A stretch of 64,000 bases of DNA from Woeseiaceae bacterium (GTDB taxonomy: Bacteria; Pseudomonadota; Gammaproteobacteria; Steroidobacterales; Woeseiaceae): NCBI GenBank assembly GCA_021773095.1, contig JAJFKR010000020.1, positions 310,001 through 374,000 on the forward strand, given 5' to 3'. Position 1 is the first letter of the stretch. Each line of letters starts with the position of its first letter. Below are positions 18,337 through 29,249 of the stretch, piece after piece. The position numbers were made by a program, and so were the translations under genes. The notes below the pieces were generated by a model, which worked only from the letters and a program-made list of their open reading frames with translations, was not told where the DNA came from and made no database searches.

Positions 18337-19505
18337 GTCGCGCGTTGTTCGAGGATGGCGACAGCCGGTAGCGTCTTGCCTTCTACGAATTCGAGAAATG
18401 CTCCACCCCCTGTAGATATGTAGGAGATGTTGTCGGCGACCTTGTACTTGTCGATAGCGGCCAGCGTGTCACCACCACCCGCTACCGAGAATGCGTTACT
18501 GGCAGCGATAGCTTCCGCCAGAACTCTTGTGCCGTTTCCAAACTGATCGAATTCGAATACCCCGACCGGACCATTCCAGATAATAGTGCCCGCGCTGGCG
18601 AGAGTTTCCGCGAATTGTTTTACCGTATCCGGCCCAATATCCAAAATCAACTCATCTGCCGCTACCGCTACTACCTCTTTTGTCGTCGCGTGGGCAGCCG
18701 GCGAGAATTCGCTCGCCACGACGACATCAGTCGGCACCGGAATTTCAGCTCTGTCATCACTATTTGTCGCTAGCGCTCTCGCGATATCGAGCATGTCCGC
18801 CTCGTACAAGGATTTGCCGACATCGTGTCCGGCTGCCGCGATGAATGTGTTGGCTATGCCGCCGCCGACGATCAGACTGTCGACAACATCCGCCAGCGCA
18901 TCAAGCACCGTCAGTTTGGTCGATACTTTGGAACCGCCGACGATTGCAACGAACGGCCGCGCCGGATTGTCCAGCGCTTTGGCCAGTGCCTCAAGTTCTG
19001 CTGACAATAACGGTCCAGCACAGGCAATAGCCGCATGCTCCGCAACACCATAAGTGCTCGCTTGCGCCCGATGTGCCGTTCCGAAGGCATCCATGACGAA
19101 AACATCACAGAGAGACGCCATCTTCTTCGCCAGCTCCTCATCGCAGGCCTTTTCACCCTTCAGAAAACGGACGTTTTCGAGGAGTACGACATTGCCAGGC
19201 ACAACTGTTACGCCATCGATCCAGTCCTTCACCAAAGGCACATCGCAATCAAGCAGGTTTGCAAGACGGTCAGCCACGGGTTTTAGGGAGAATGAGTCTG
19301 CGGATTTCCCTTCGGTGGGTCGGCCGAGGTGCGACATCAGCATTAGCGCAGCACCCGCATTGAGCGCAGCCCTGATTGTCGGCAAGGCTGCGCGTATGCG
19401 AGCGTCTGAAGTCACTTCGCCACCGGTAACAGGAACGTTCAGGTCTTCGCGAATCAAAACTCGCTTGCCTTGCAGATCGACGTCAGCCATTTTGATGACA
19501 GACAT
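18333..19505 (-). CDS. pgk: Phosphoglycerate kinase
   Basis: Transfers phosphate from 1,3-bisphosphoglycerate to ADP. At 390 aa it has the substrate-binding N-terminus ([21 protein letters not shown]), the hinge and the nucleotide-binding C-terminal blocks ([10 protein letters not shown] and [11 protein letters not shown]). It lies 26 nt downstream of gap on the same strand. The last codons overlap the end of the convergent phoX-like gene. Confidence 0.97.
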   Translation of the reverse strand: MSVIKMADVDLQGKRVLIREDLNVPVTGGEVTSDARIRAALPTIRAALNAGAALMLMSHLGRPTEGKSADSFSLKPVADRLANLLDCDVPLVKDWIDGVTVVPGNVVLLENVRFLKGEKACDEELAKKMASLCDVFVMDAFGTAHRAQASTYGVAEHAAIACAGPLLSAELEALAKALDNPARPFVAIVGGSKVSTKLTVLDALADVVDSLIVGGGIANTFIAAAGHDVGKSLYEADMLDIARALATNSDDRAEIPVPTDVVVASEFSPAAHATTKEVVAVAADELILDIGPDTVKQFAETLASAGTIIWNGPVGVFEFDQFGNGTRVLAEAIAASNAFSVAGGGDTLAAIDKYKVADNISYISTGGGAFLEFVEGKTLPAVAILEQRAT

Positions 19506-19531
19506 TAATGACTCCCGGCTGAGTAGCTATT

Positions 19532-20545
19532 TTATTTTGCGTTAACGAGCGCCACAGTCATGTCGAGCATGCGGTTCGAAAAGCCCCACTCGTTGTCATA
19601 CCACGAGCAAACTTTGACGAGCGTCCCGTCAAGAACCTTGGTAAGCGTTGAATCGTACGTGGACGATGCCGGGTCATGATTGAAGTCGATCGATACCAGC
19701 GGTTCGTCGTTGTACGCCAACACGTCCTTCAGCGGTCCTTCGCTCGCGGCCTTCATGATGTCGTTGATCTCATCAACACTGGTCTCGCGTTCGGCCACAA
19801 ATGTCAGGTCGACAGTCGAGACATTGATGGTCGGAACGCGCATGGAGAACCCATCGAGTTTGCCGTTAAGCTCAGGTAACACCAGACCGACAGCTTTGGC
19901 AGCGCCGGTACTGGTCGGAATCTGCGACATCGTTGCGGACCGTGCACGACGCAGGTCCGAGTGATAGACGTCGGTGAGGACCTGGTCATTCGTGTAGGCG
20001 TGGATCGTGGTCATGATGCCGTGCTTAACACCAATTTCCTCGTGCAGTGGCTTGACCAGCGGCGCAAGACAGTTTGTCGTGCAGGATGCATTCGAAATGA
20101 TGTTGTGATCCGCTGTCAGTGTGTCGTGGTTAACGCCGTACACAAAGGTGCCATCAATATCTGAACCACCGGGCGCAGAAATCATCACCTTCTTTGCACC
20201 GGCCTCTATGTGTTTGCCAGCCGTTTCGCGAGTCCGGAAGAATCCGGTGCACTCAAATACGACCTCAACGCCCAGCTCACCCCACGGCAGTTTTGCCGGA
20301 TCGCGCTCTGCAAATACCTTGATGCGATCGCCGTTGACGATAATGTCATTGCCATCCACCTCAACCGTGCCTGGAAACGGACCGTGCGCAGTATCGTGGC
20401 GCGTCAGGTGTGCATTTGCGTTCGAATCGCCGAGATCGTTAATAGCGACTACATCAAATTCACCAGCACGGCCGGATTCGTGAATTGCACGCAGGATGTT
20501 GCGCCCGATGCGCCCGTAACCGTTGATGCCGATCTTCATTGCCAT
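19532..20545 (-). CDS. gap: Glyceraldehyde-3-phosphate dehydrogenase, type I
   Basis: Oxidises glyceraldehyde 3-phosphate to 1,3-bisphosphoglycerate. It is 337 aa. The NAD fold begins [13 protein letters not shown], and the catalytic Cys155 is in [12 protein letters not shown]. The VAINDL turn after the second strand ends in Asp37, which in the family favours NAD over NADP. It sits between tkt and pgk in the same direction, the conserved tkt-gap-pgk order; 33 nt separate it from tkt. Confidence 0.97.
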   Translation of the reverse strand: MAMKIGINGYGRIGRNILRAIHESGRAGEFDVVAINDLGDSNANAHLTRHDTAHGPFPGTVEVDGNDIIVNGDRIKVFAERDPAKLPWGELGVEVVFECTGFFRTRETAGKHIEAGAKKVMISAPGGSDIDGTFVYGVNHDTLTADHNIISNASCTTNCLAPLVKPLHEEIGVKHGIMTTIHAYTNDQVLTDVYHSDLRRARSATMSQIPTSTGAAKAVGLVLPELNGKLDGFSMRVPTINVSTVDLTFVAERETSVDEINDIMKAASEGPLKDVLAYNDEPLVSIDFNHDPASSTYDSTLTKVLDGTLVKVCSWYDNEWGFSNRMLDMTVALVNAK

Positions 20546-20578
20546 TTCTTACTACTCCAAAATCAAATGAATAAAAGC

Positions 20579-22606
20579 TTACTTCAGTACGTTTTTCGCG
20601 ACAGCAACCACGTTGCCCGTCGAAAAGCCGAAATGTTCGAATAATTCATCCGCCGGTGCCGATTCACCGAATCGGTCGAGACCCACCACCTGTCCCGCCG
20701 GCCCGGCATATCGCCACCACGAAGCCGTCACACCTGCCTCAATCACCACTCGTGCAGTCACAGACGCCGGCAGAACCGACTCGCGGTAGTCTTCGTCTTG
20801 TGCATCGAACACGTCAGTACTTGGCATGGATACAACGCGTACATTGACTCCGTCGGCGGCCAGCGATTCAGCGGCCGACATAGCCAGAGCGATCTCTGAG
20901 CCTGTTGCGATGAAGATCATCTCCGCCACATCGCCTGAGTCCTTCAAAACGTAGCCACCCCGTGCGATATCCGAGATCTGTCCGGTGCTGCGCGCCTGAT
21001 GCGGCAGTCCCTGTCGGGTCAGGATGAGGCTCGTCGGCCCATCCTGTCTTTCGATCGCGTGCCGCCAGGCAACAGCTGTCTCCACCGCATCGCACGGACG
21101 CCAGACACTCATGTTCGGCATCAGACGCAAGGACGCCGTGTGCTCGACCGGCTGGTGCGTCGGTCCATCTTCGCCCAGACCAATCGAGTCGTGCGTGTAA
21201 ACAAGGACGTTTTGAATTCTCATCAGCGCTGCCATACGCAGCGCGTTTCGCGAATAGTCCGAAAACGTCAGAAATGTGCCTGAGTACGGTAGCCAGCCGC
21301 CGTGCAAACGCATGCCGTTGCAAATCGCCGTCATGCCGAATTCGCGAACGCCGAACCAGACGTAGTTACCCGCCGCATCGTCCCCCGATATCGGAACCGA
21401 CCCATTGTGTTTGGTCAGGTTGGAGCCCGTCAGGTCGGCCGACCCGCCGACCATTTCAGGCAATACCGGCGCAAATGCATTCAACGCGATAAGAGACGCC
21501 TTACGGGTTGCAACCGATGCTCCCTCGGCGTCGATCCCGGCAATGGCCCTGTCTGCAAAGTCGCTCCAGTCAGCGGGTAAGTTGCCCGCCATTCTGCGTA
21601 CAAACTCGTTGGCCAGCTCCGGATACTCAGCTTTGTAGGCGACAAAATCTTCGTTCCAGTGGCTTTCATTGTCAGCACAACGCTCTTTATGGTTCCAACC
21701 AGCAGCAATTTCATCGGGAATTTCGAAAGGCGCTGACTCCCAGCCGAGTTCTTTTCGGGTCGCAGAAATTTCATCATCACCCAGCGGTGCCCCGTGCGTT
21801 GCAGCCGTGCCCTGCTTATTCGGGGAGCCGAAGCCGATAATGGTCTTGCAGCAAATCATCGTTGGGCGATCAGAATCCGCTGCGGCTTGCTCGATGGCCG
21901 CGCTTATTGATGCCGAATCGTGACCGTCAACGTCCGCAATAACCTGCCAGCCATAGGATTCGAATCGCTTGGGAGTGTCGTCCGTGAACCAACCGCCGAC
22001 CTCACCGTCAATTGAAATGTTGTTATCGTCATACAGGCAGATGAGCTTGCCGAGCTTCAAGGTGCCCGCCAGCGAGCAGACCTCGTGCGAAATGCCTTCC
22101 ATCAGGCAGCCATCGCCAATAAAAACCCAGGTCTTGTGATCGACGATATCGTGACCCGGGCGGTTAAACTCGCCGGCCAGTATTTTCTCAGCCATAGCCA
22201 TGCCGACTGCATTGCCAATGCCCTGACCCAGCGGACCCGTCGTTGTCTCGACCGGCCCGCCTGGCTCGTATTCGGGGTGTCCCGCTGTCCGGTAACCGAA
22301 TTGACGAAAATTCCTGAGCTGGTCGATCGAAAATTCTTCGTAGCCGGTCAGGTGCAACAGGCTGTAGAGCAACATCGATCCGTGACCGTTGGACAATACA
22401 AATCGATCGCGATTTGCCCACTGCGGGTTTGCCGGATTGTGTCGCAGATAGTCATTCCAGAGCACTTCGGCCATATCGGCCATACCCATTGGTGCGCCCG
22501 GATGGCCTGAGTTGGCGGCCTGGATCGCATCCATACTCAGGGCTCGAATTGCATTCGCGAGAGTGCGCCGGGCTGGCTGGCCAGCGCTCGATTCTTTTTC
22601 TGGCAT
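20579..22606 (-). CDS. tkt: Transketolase
   Basis: Thiamine-diphosphate enzyme that moves two-carbon units between sugar phosphates in the pentose phosphate pathway. The ATG at 22606 gives 675 aa (E. coli TktA 663) and has an AGG about 8 nt upstream; the frame is open to 22711 but that stretch is unlike the family. Motifs include the N-terminal [21 protein letters not shown], the TPP/metal motif [14 protein letters not shown], and the pyrimidine-domain motif [17 protein letters not shown]. It is the first gene of the tkt-gap-pgk transcript and is divergent from metK. Confidence 0.97.
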   Translation of the reverse strand: MPEKESSAGQPARRTLANAIRALSMDAIQAANSGHPGAPMGMADMAEVLWNDYLRHNPANPQWANRDRFVLSNGHGSMLLYSLLHLTGYEEFSIDQLRNFRQFGYRTAGHPEYEPGGPVETTTGPLGQGIGNAVGMAMAEKILAGEFNRPGHDIVDHKTWVFIGDGCLMEGISHEVCSLAGTLKLGKLICLYDDNNISIDGEVGGWFTDDTPKRFESYGWQVIADVDGHDSASISAAIEQAAADSDRPTMICCKTIIGFGSPNKQGTAATHGAPLGDDEISATRKELGWESAPFEIPDEIAAGWNHKERCADNESHWNEDFVAYKAEYPELANEFVRRMAGNLPADWSDFADRAIAGIDAEGASVATRKASLIALNAFAPVLPEMVGGSADLTGSNLTKHNGSVPISGDDAAGNYVWFGVREFGMTAICNGMRLHGGWLPYSGTFLTFSDYSRNALRMAALMRIQNVLVYTHDSIGLGEDGPTHQPVEHTASLRLMPNMSVWRPCDAVETAVAWRHAIERQDGPTSLILTRQGLPHQARSTGQISDIARGGYVLKDSGDVAEMIFIATGSEIALAMSAAESLAADGVNVRVVSMPSTDVFDAQDEDYRESVLPASVTARVVIEAGVTASWWRYAGPAGQVVGLDRFGESAPADELFEHFGFSTGNVVAVAKNVLK

Positions 22607-22752
22607 GTGACCTATATCTTGTGTCAGAGACCTTGGCGGCCTCTGTTTGTGAGGAACGATGCTGAGAGTTTGTGAGCGGCGTATTTTCCCTGTTATAGAG
22701 GGCCGCATCAAGGGTACAATGCGCCACCCGCAATTTCGGATCCACTTTAATT

Positions 22753-23910
22753 ATGTCTGACGCATTCCAGTTTACCTCCGAATCGGTCTCAGAAGGCCAT
22801 CCGGACAAGATATCTGACCAGATCTCTGACGCCATTCTCGACGCGATTATCGCCGAGGATCCCAAGGCCCGTGTCGCCTGCGAAACGATGGTCAAGACGG
22901 GCATGGTGGTCGTTGCCGGTGAAATCACTACAGACGCGTGGGTCGATATGGAAGAGATCGTGCGCAAAGTCGTGCTGGACATCGGCTACGACGAGTCGGG
23001 TAAAGGCTTCGACGGCGCAACCTGCTCCGTGCTAAACGCGATCGGCAAACAGTCAGCGGATATCAAACAGGGTGTTGACCGAGAATCCGCGCAGGCACAG
23101 GGTGCCGGCGATCAGGGCCTGATGTTTGGCTATGCAACCAATGAGACCGACGTTCTCATGCCTGCGCCGATCACCTATTCGCACCGCCTTGTTCAACAAC
23201 AGGCAAAAGTTCGCAAGGACGATACCTTGCCCTGGCTGCGTCCGGATGCGAAGAGCCAGGTCACGTTCAACTACGAAAACAACAAACCCGTTTCAATCGA
23301 TGCCGTCGTTTTGTCCACGCAACACAGTCCGGACGTTTCAATGACAGACCTGGAAGCCGGTGTGAGGGAAGAAATCATCAAGCCCATATTGCCCGCGGAG
23401 TTGCTTTCTAACGATACGCAGTACCACATCAACCCGACCGGACGGTTCGAAATCGGCGGACCAATGGGCGATTGCGGGTTGACCGGGCGCAAGATTATCG
23501 TTGACACCTACGGTGGCTCCGCACGGCACGGTGGTGGTGCATTCTCGGGCAAAGATCCGTCAAAGGTGGATCGCTCTGCTGCCTACGCCAGTCGTTACGT
23601 TGCGAAGAACATCGTCGCTGCCGGCCTGGCCGAACGCTGCGAAATTCAAGTGTCTTATGCGATCGGAGTCGCGGAACCAACATCCATTAGCGTGCAAACA
23701 TTTGGTACCGGAACAATTTCGGACGCCGCGATGACAGCCCTGATCCGAGAGCACTTCGATCTCACACCCTACGGAATCCTGACGATGCTCGATCTGATCA
23801 AGCCTATATATCGCCAGACAGCCGCCTACGGACACTTCGGCCGGGAAGATATCGATCTCAGCTGGGAACGCACTGACAAAGCAGACGCGCTGAAAGCCGC
23901 CGCTGCATAA
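22753..23910 (+). CDS. metK: S-adenosylmethionine synthetase
   Basis: Makes S-adenosylmethionine from methionine and ATP. At 385 aa it has [21 protein letters not shown] at the N-terminus, the signature [12 protein letters not shown], and the P-loop-like [22 protein letters not shown]. It is followed 23 nt later by ahcY, so SAM synthesis and SAH recycling are coupled. The 146-nt region before it holds possible -10 hexamers (TATAGA at 22694, TACAAT at 22715), but no riboswitch is recognised. Confidence 0.97.
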   Translation: MSDAFQFTSESVSEGHPDKISDQISDAILDAIIAEDPKARVACETMVKTGMVVVAGEITTDAWVDMEEIVRKVVLDIGYDESGKGFDGATCSVLNAIGKQSADIKQGVDRESAQAQGAGDQGLMFGYATNETDVLMPAPITYSHRLVQQQAKVRKDDTLPWLRPDAKSQVTFNYENNKPVSIDAVVLSTQHSPDVSMTDLEAGVREEIIKPILPAELLSNDTQYHINPTGRFEIGGPMGDCGLTGRKIIVDTYGGSARHGGGAFSGKDPSKVDRSAAYASRYVAKNIVAAGLAERCEIQVSYAIGVAEPTSISVQTFGTGTISDAAMTALIREHFDLTPYGILTMLDLIKPIYRQTAAYGHFGREDIDLSWERTDKADALKAAAA

Positions 23911-23933
23911 ACCAATTTTTTAGGAGATTCATC

Positions 23934-25247
23934 ATGAGCAGCGAAGCTCACGCCATTCAGGAAAACGACTACAAGGTTGCCGATATTTCATTGGCCGACT
24001 GGGGCCGCAAGGAAATAGCCATCGCCGAAACGGAAATGCCGGGTCTCATGGCTTTGCGAAAAGAATACAACGGCAAGAAACCACTGGACGGCGTTCGCCT
24101 CACAGGTTGTCTGCATATGACAATCCAGACTGCCGTACTTATCGAAACATTAACGGATCTCGGTGCCGATATCCGCTGGTCTTCCTGCAACATTTTCTCT
24201 ACCCAGGATCACGCCGCCGCCGCAATCGCGGAATCGGGTGTGCCTGTATTTGCCTGGAAAGGCGAAACCGAGGATGAGTACTGGTGGTGTGTTGAACAAA
24301 CGATCAACGGCCCGGACGGCTGGCAGCCGAATATGATTCTCGATGACGGCGGCGACCTCACCATGCGAATGCATGAAAATTACCCGGAAGTTATGAAGGG
24401 CGTTAAGGGGCTATCGGAAGAGACAACCACCGGCGTAAAACGCCTGTACGACATGATGAAAGATGGCTCCCTCGCCTGCCCGGCGTTCAACGTCAATGAC
24501 TCTGTAACCAAATCGAAATTCGATAACCTGTACGGCTGTCGTGAATCACTCGTTGATGGCATCAAGCGCGCCACCGACGTCATGATCGCCGGCAAGGTCG
24601 CGGTCGTTTGCGGTTATGGCGACGTGGGCAAAGGCTGTGCGCAATCTCTAAAAGGTCTTGGAGCAACAGTCTGGGTCACGGAAATTGATCCGATCTGTGC
24701 ACTGCAGGCGGCGATGGAAGGTTACCGCGTCGTCAGATTTGATGATGTTTGCGATCAGGTCGATATCATTGTGACAGCGACAGGCAACTACAACGTTGTT
24801 TCCGGACCGCAGATGGACCGTATGCGCGATCAGGCGATCGTTTGCAATATCGGTCATTTCGATAACGAAATTGACGTCGCCTATCTAAAACAATACGAGT
24901 GGGAAAATATCAAGCCGCAGGTCGATCACATAATATTTCCGGATGGCAAGCGCATTATTCTGCTGGCTGAAGGCCGCCTCGTGAATCTCGGCTGTGCGAC
25001 AGGCCACCCGAGCTTCGTGATGTCGAATTCATTCACCAACCAGGTTCTGGCACAAATTGAGCTCTGGGAAAACGGCGACGACTACGGTAAGGAGGTTTAC
25101 GTCCTGCCGAAACACCTCGATGAAAAGGTTGCACGGTTGCACCTGAACCGCATCGGTGCGAAGGTCACCGAACTGTCCGACGAACAGGCCGATTACATCG
25201 GTGTTGAAAAGTCCGGGCCGTATAAACCGGAGCATTACCGCTACTAG
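23934..25247 (+). CDS. ahcY: Adenosylhomocysteinase
   Basis: Hydrolyses S-adenosylhomocysteine to adenosine and homocysteine using bound NAD, relieving product inhibition of methyltransferases. It is 437 aa. The catalytic region is [13 protein letters not shown], the NAD-binding loop [12 protein letters not shown], and the C-terminal lid ends in PYKPEHYRY, whose Lys and Tyr reach the neighbouring subunit. A TAGGAG Shine-Dalgarno lies 7 nt before the ATG. The tail is of the short bacterial type. Confidence 0.97.
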   Translation: MSSEAHAIQENDYKVADISLADWGRKEIAIAETEMPGLMALRKEYNGKKPLDGVRLTGCLHMTIQTAVLIETLTDLGADIRWSSCNIFSTQDHAAAAIAESGVPVFAWKGETEDEYWWCVEQTINGPDGWQPNMILDDGGDLTMRMHENYPEVMKGVKGLSEETTTGVKRLYDMMKDGSLACPAFNVNDSVTKSKFDNLYGCRESLVDGIKRATDVMIAGKVAVVCGYGDVGKGCAQSLKGLGATVWVTEIDPICALQAAMEGYRVVRFDDVCDQVDIIVTATGNYNVVSGPQMDRMRDQAIVCNIGHFDNEIDVAYLKQYEWENIKPQVDHIIFPDGKRIILLAEGRLVNLGCATGHPSFVMSNSFTNQVLAQIELWENGDDYGKEVYVLPKHLDEKVARLHLNRIGAKVTELSDEQADYIGVEKSGPYKPEHYRY

Positions 25248-25285
25248 TTTGGTGTAACGAATAATTCGTCAAAGGGAAACGCCTT

Positions 25286-26068
25286 ATTCAAGCAACCGCT
25301 GACGCATCTGACAGGGAGTCGATTCGGGTACTGCACCTGACCGATCCGCACTTGTTCGCCGACCCTGACGGCGAACTACGAGGTACTGTCACGGCGGATT
25401 CTTTGCAGAAGGTTCTCAATCACTATACTGCCTCCGACTGGCGCGCAGACCGTGTGTTGATCACCGGTGATCTGATTCAGGACGACAGCGCCGCGGCCTA
25501 TGACCAGTTTCGTGAACAATTGTTGCCGCTTAATATGCGCATGCACTGCGTACCGGGCAATCACGATGTCCGCGATCTGATGATGCCTGTTTGCAGGCGA
25601 CCGCCGTTCTCTTACTGCGCCAAAGAAGAGGTTCGTGACTGGTTGCTATTGGGTTTGGACAGTTGCATCACCGGTGACGCTGGCGGTGAGATTTCGCCCG
25701 ACGAATTCGAGCGGCTCGATGCAGTCATTAGTGCAAGCCCGGCAAAATACATACTGGTTTACCTGCACCACCCGCCGGTTCGCATGGGAAGTACCTGGCT
25801 CGATACGGTTATCCTGAAAAACGGCGACGAGCTGATGGAAAGGCTGCAGGCCTGCAGCAGGGTCCGGTTGCTGGTCTTTGGTCACGCACACCAATCGTAC
25901 GAAGATGAGCACCACGGCATCCAGGTCATTGGCACGCCTTCGACCTGCCGACAATTCAAACGTGGCAGCGAGGATTTCGAACTGGACGACCAACCACCCG
26001 CCTACCGTCGCATTACCTTGCACGCGGATGGCAGTAGCGAAAATGAACTGATCTGGGTAGACGAATGA
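25286..26068 (+). CDS. cpdA: 3',5'-cyclic-AMP phosphodiesterase CpdA, apparently with a non-canonical start
   Basis: Class III metallophosphodiesterase that hydrolyses cAMP. Metal-binding motifs are LTDPHLF, GDLIQDD, GNHDVRD and GHAHQSYE. The conserved N-terminal strand RVLHLTDPHLF lies upstream of the first canonical start in frame (TTG 25352). The frame is open back to 25265 but contains no ATG, GTG or TTG before that strand. An ATT at 25286, 9 nt after AAAGGG, gives a 260-aa protein whose N-terminus aligns in length with E. coli CpdA (275 aa); CTG at 25331 or 25337 would cut into the conserved strand. A base-calling error is the alternative. It lies in line with ahcY and overlaps the next gene by 4 nt. 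Confidence 0.85.
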   Translation: MQATADASDRESIRVLHLTDPHLFADPDGELRGTVTADSLQKVLNHYTASDWRADRVLITGDLIQDDSAAAYDQFREQLLPLNMRMHCVPGNHDVRDLMMPVCRRPPFSYCAKEEVRDWLLLGLDSCITGDAGGEISPDEFERLDAVISASPAKYILVYLHHPPVRMGSTWLDTVILKNGDELMERLQACSRVRLLVFGHAHQSYEDEHHGIQVIGTPSTCRQFKRGSEDFELDDQPPAYRRITLHADGSSENELIWVDE

Positions 26069-26958
26069 AAATTTCACCTCTCTTTTTCTCGCTGGCGTTA
26101 CTGACGTCGCCTGTCCACGCGGCTGAATCCGGGCATCCGGTAACGCTGTGGGAAGTCGAGGGCGCGACAAATTCGGTCTATCTGCTGGGCTCGATTCATC
26201 TTCTAAGATCACAGGACTACCCACTGCCAACGGCGATCGATGCGGCCTACGACGATGCCGAAGTGTTGATTATGGAAGTTGACATGGACGATATGGATCC
26301 ACTCGCCGCACAGACAGCGTTCACGACTTATGGCGTATTGCACGACGATACGACACTGCGCGACCTGATGGGTGATGCGCGATATCGCGAAGCAACTGCG
26401 GCCGCCGAAATCATCGACATTCCGATCGATATGCTAAGCAAGACAGAACCGTGGTATGCGGCGATGACCGTCGAAATCATGATGCTCAGCAGGATTGGTT
26501 TCAATCCATTATTGGGTGTCGAGATGCACATGATGGCGAAGGCTGCCGAAGACGGGAAGCCAATCGAGGGATTCGAAACGATTGAGGAGCAGATTCAGTT
26601 TCTGGACGGCATGTCGTTGCAGGCGCAACGGGAAATGCTGCTGTCAACTCTCAAGGAAAGCGCCACGCTGGGGGAGATGATGGATGGCCTGATCGATGCG
26701 TGGCGTCACGGCGATGTGGCATTCCTGGAGACGGGCATGCTGGCTGAGCTCGCCAGGCACGAGGAGCTAAACAAAGCACTCGTTACCGATCGCAATTCTC
26801 GCTGGGTTGCCAGCATCGAAGGCCTGCTCGACGATGATGACGATTACATGATCATCGTCGGCGCATTGCACCTCGTTGGTTCAGACGGCGTTCCAAATCA
26901 ACTGAAGCGCATCGGTTATAGCGTTCAGCAGTTGAGTGAGCCACCACCACTCCGGTAG
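26065..26958 (+). CDS. TraB/GumN family protein
   Basis: Secreted or periplasmic protein of the TraB/GumN family, related to EreA/ChaN-type hydrolases and suspected to be metalloproteases. A signal peptide (about residues 1-19, ending VHAA) precedes the family motif [17 protein letters not shown], whose GSIH is the conserved first metal-site motif. A second conserved HLVGSDGVP segment is near the C-terminus. At 297 aa it is typical. It overlaps cpdA by 4 nt and precedes hemL by 26 nt. The biological role of the family in Proteobacteria is not established. Confidence 0.85.
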   Translation: MKISPLFFSLALLTSPVHAAESGHPVTLWEVEGATNSVYLLGSIHLLRSQDYPLPTAIDAAYDDAEVLIMEVDMDDMDPLAAQTAFTTYGVLHDDTTLRDLMGDARYREATAAAEIIDIPIDMLSKTEPWYAAMTVEIMMLSRIGFNPLLGVEMHMMAKAAEDGKPIEGFETIEEQIQFLDGMSLQAQREMLLSTLKESATLGEMMDGLIDAWRHGDVAFLETGMLAELARHEELNKALVTDRNSRWVASIEGLLDDDDDYMIIVGALHLVGSDGVPNQLKRIGYSVQQLSEPPPLR

Positions 26959-26984
26959 GATGCGGCCTCCCTGGGAGGAATTTC

Positions 26985-28253
26985 ATGAGTCATTTTACAA
27001 ACGCGCAGGCTGTCATTGCCGGCGGTGTCAATTCACCGGTGCGTGCATTTGCAGGTGTCGGTGGCGAGCCCGTTTTTTTTAAGAGCGCTAAAGGCGCCTA
27101 CCTCGAGAGCGAGGATGGCCGCCGTTTCATCGACTACGTCGGCTCCTGGGGGCCCATGATTCTGGGTCACGGCCACCCTGCCGTAATCGACGCAGTCACC
27201 GAAACCGCGAAACAGGGTTTGAGTTTCGGTGCGCCGTGTGTGCTGGAAACACGAATCGCAGAAAAAATATGCGCACTCGTGCCATCGATCGAAAAAGTTC
27301 GCATGGTGAGTTCGGGTACCGAAGCAACCATGAGCGCCCTGCGCCTCGCACGGGGGCATACCGGGCGTGACAAGATTTTGAAATTCGAGGGTTGTTACCA
27401 TGGCCACTCAGACTCACTGCTGATTAAAGCGGGATCGGGTGCTCTGACATTGGGTGTCCCCAGCTCACCAGGCGTGCCGGCCGGTCTTGCGGAACACACG
27501 ATTACCTTGCCTTACAATGATCTTGACGCACTGGATACCGTGTTTCAGAAGGCTGGCGATCAAATGGCCTGTGTGATTGTTGAGCCGATTGCCGGCAACA
27601 TGAACATGGTGCCACCCGTGCCCGGTTTTCATGAAAAGCTACGCGAGCTTTGTACCGCGTCGGGAACCATCCTTATTTTTGATGAAGTAATGACCGGGTT
27701 TCGTGTCGCTAAAGGTGGCGCGCAATCGATCTTCGGAATTACTCCTGACCTGACGACGCTCGGCAAGATCATCGGTGGCGGCATGCCGGCGGCAGCTTTC
27801 GGCGGTCGTGCTGACATCATGGCGAGCCTGGCCCCGGATGGCCCCGTTTATCAAGCCGGTACATTGTCCGGTAATCCCGTTGCGATGGCGGCGGGCCTCG
27901 CTACGCTCGAGCAGCTCGATGCACCGGGATTCTACGAATCACTGACGGCAAAAACGCTGCAGTTGATTGACGGCCTGGCAGAGGCCGCGACGAATGCCGG
28001 AATCGGCATGGCCACAGAATGCGAAGGTGGTATGTTCGGCCTGGTTTTCACCGATGCCGAATCTGTGCGTAGTTTCGAGCAAGTCGCAGCAGCCGACGTC
28101 GATCGATTCAGGAAGTTCTTCCACGGTATGCTCGATGCGGGTGTTTATCTGGCGCCGTCAGCGTATGAAGCAGGATTCGTTTCTGCCGCACACGGCGATA
28201 GTGAAATCAACGCAACCATCGAAGCTGCCAGGGATGTATTTCAGACGCTGTAA
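26985..28253 (+). CDS. hemL: Glutamate-1-semialdehyde 2,1-aminomutase
   Basis: PLP enzyme that converts glutamate-1-semialdehyde to 5-aminolevulinate in the C5 haem/cobalamin pathway. It is 422 aa. It has FDEVMTGFR (Asp233) and the Schiff-base lysine Lys261 in GKIIGGGMP, plus the [19 protein letters not shown]-phosphate block. A GGAGG sequence is 8 nt before the ATG. The C5 route feeds the cobalamin needed by the NrdJ reductase further along, if the organism makes its own B12. Confidence 0.97.
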   Translation: MSHFTNAQAVIAGGVNSPVRAFAGVGGEPVFFKSAKGAYLESEDGRRFIDYVGSWGPMILGHGHPAVIDAVTETAKQGLSFGAPCVLETRIAEKICALVPSIEKVRMVSSGTEATMSALRLARGHTGRDKILKFEGCYHGHSDSLLIKAGSGALTLGVPSSPGVPAGLAEHTITLPYNDLDALDTVFQKAGDQMACVIVEPIAGNMNMVPPVPGFHEKLRELCTASGTILIFDEVMTGFRVAKGGAQSIFGITPDLTTLGKIIGGGMPAAAFGGRADIMASLAPDGPVYQAGTLSGNPVAMAAGLATLEQLDAPGFYESLTAKTLQLIDGLAEAATNAGIGMATECEGGMFGLVFTDAESVRSFEQVAAADVDRFRKFFHGMLDAGVYLAPSAYEAGFVSAAHGDSEINATIEAARDVFQTL

Positions 28254-28290
28254 GTCGGATTGGCGTAAACCTGACGATACGAGGATTCCG

Positions 28291-28506
28291 CTAGTCTTCC
28301 TGCCCGAGCTGCAGAATATCTCCCGGCTCGCATTCCAGCGCCTCGCATATAGCCACAAGCGTCGAAAACCGCATCGCCTTCGCTTTGCCACGCTTGAGGA
28401 TGGACAAGTTGGCAAGCGTAATGCCGACCGCCTCCGACAACTCCGTCAGAGACATCTTGCGTTGCACCAATAATAGGTCCAGATTCACCTTCACTGATGT
28501 CGCCAT
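28291..28506 (-). CDS. Small XRE-family helix-turn-helix regulator
   Basis: A 71-aa Cro/CI-type DNA-binding protein consisting of the HTH alone. The helices LTELSEAVGITLANLSILKRG form the recognition unit, and DILQLG at the end resembles the YozG family. Its ATG shares one base with the stop of the upstream DUF2975 gene (TGATG), so the pair is translationally coupled. In this family pair the regulator usually controls its own operon. It is convergent with hemL. Confidence 0.9.
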   Translation of the reverse strand: MATSVKVNLDLLLVQRKMSLTELSEAVGITLANLSILKRGKAKAMRFSTLVAICEALECEPGDILQLGQED

Positions 28507-29153
28507 CAGATCGTCAACCGGTGCGACTCGTTAATACTGGCCGCCTCATTCAAAACACCGGACAAGACAATCATCGCCAAACCAATGAATATCGCTCCAC
28601 CGTTCAGTTCGAATGCCGGACTTAATACGATACCCGGTAAATTCAGCGAGTATTCCCGGAGTATCATCTGGCCACCAAAATACTGCAGCAACGGGCTGAT
28701 CAGCGCCCAGCCTATAGCGACGTAGCCAAACTTTCTAATTCGCGCGGAGTTCTTCAGATCGAAACTTTCGCCGGCCGCAAGCGACGTAAACACAGCCCGT
28801 AGTTGCAGCAGCATGTAAAAACCAACAATGCCGCCCATTTCCATCATGAGTACGAAGGTATAAAACGCAGACAAGCTCGACGTATCGACATTTAGAAACC
28901 CTTTCCCATGGATTTTGGGATCGCGAACGCCCGTGGACCGCTCCGTACCCTCCGCAAATTCGTCAAGATCGATGTTGAAAGAGGAAAAAACGCTGATATC
29001 GACCCCCCAGCGCTCCGTATTGGACGAATGCCCGATGGTTAACACCAACGCAAGCAATGGCCACGCAATCAATGAGATGAACGCAATCACCCGGACAACA
29101 TCAAGGATGCGCTTGACCGCTCTGGCGAGAGGGTTTTTGGTTTGTGTAGACAT
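28506..29153 (-). CDS. DUF2975 family integral membrane protein
   Basis: A 215-aa membrane protein with four predicted hydrophobic helices (about residues 18-38, 95-120, 145-165 and 185-205) and a soluble loop between the first two. The C-terminal layout (SFDLKNSARIRKFGYVAIGWAL and later GAIFIGLAMIVLSGVL) is that of DUF2975. Proteins of this family are commonly encoded with a YozG-like XRE regulator, as here. The function is unknown; a membrane-borne sensor or modulator of the regulator is a reasonable guess only. Confidence 0.8.
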   Translation of the reverse strand: MSTQTKNPLARAVKRILDVVRVIAFISLIAWPLLALVLTIGHSSNTERWGVDISVFSSFNIDLDEFAEGTERSTGVRDPKIHGKGFLNVDTSSLSAFYTFVLMMEMGGIVGFYMLLQLRAVFTSLAAGESFDLKNSARIRKFGYVAIGWALISPLLQYFGGQMILREYSLNLPGIVLSPAFELNGGAIFIGLAMIVLSGVLNEAASINESHRLTI

Positions 29154-29181
29154 GCAATATTCCTGTGTTAGGTTTCTTATC

Positions 29182-29198
29182 GTTTATCGATAATAAAC
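29182..29198 (-). promoter_or_regulatory. Candidate operator of the DUF2975/XRE operon
   Basis: An inverted repeat GTTTAT-5 nt-ATAAAC about 30 bp upstream of the DUF2975 start, inside an AT-rich region that holds three TTATCG hexamers (29178, 29185 and 29205). Spacing and symmetry fit an XRE dimer site. No binding data. Confidence 0.4.
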
Positions 29199-29249
29199 TA
29201 AGTTTTATCGAATAACAATAATAATTACATGATTAACGATGAACAATAA

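Noticed and set aside
22607..22752. SAM or SAH riboswitch before metK-ahcY
   Set aside because: I could not find the conserved core of a known SAM/SAH aptamer by eye in 22607-22752, and only 23 nt separate metK from ahcY. A covariance search would settle it.
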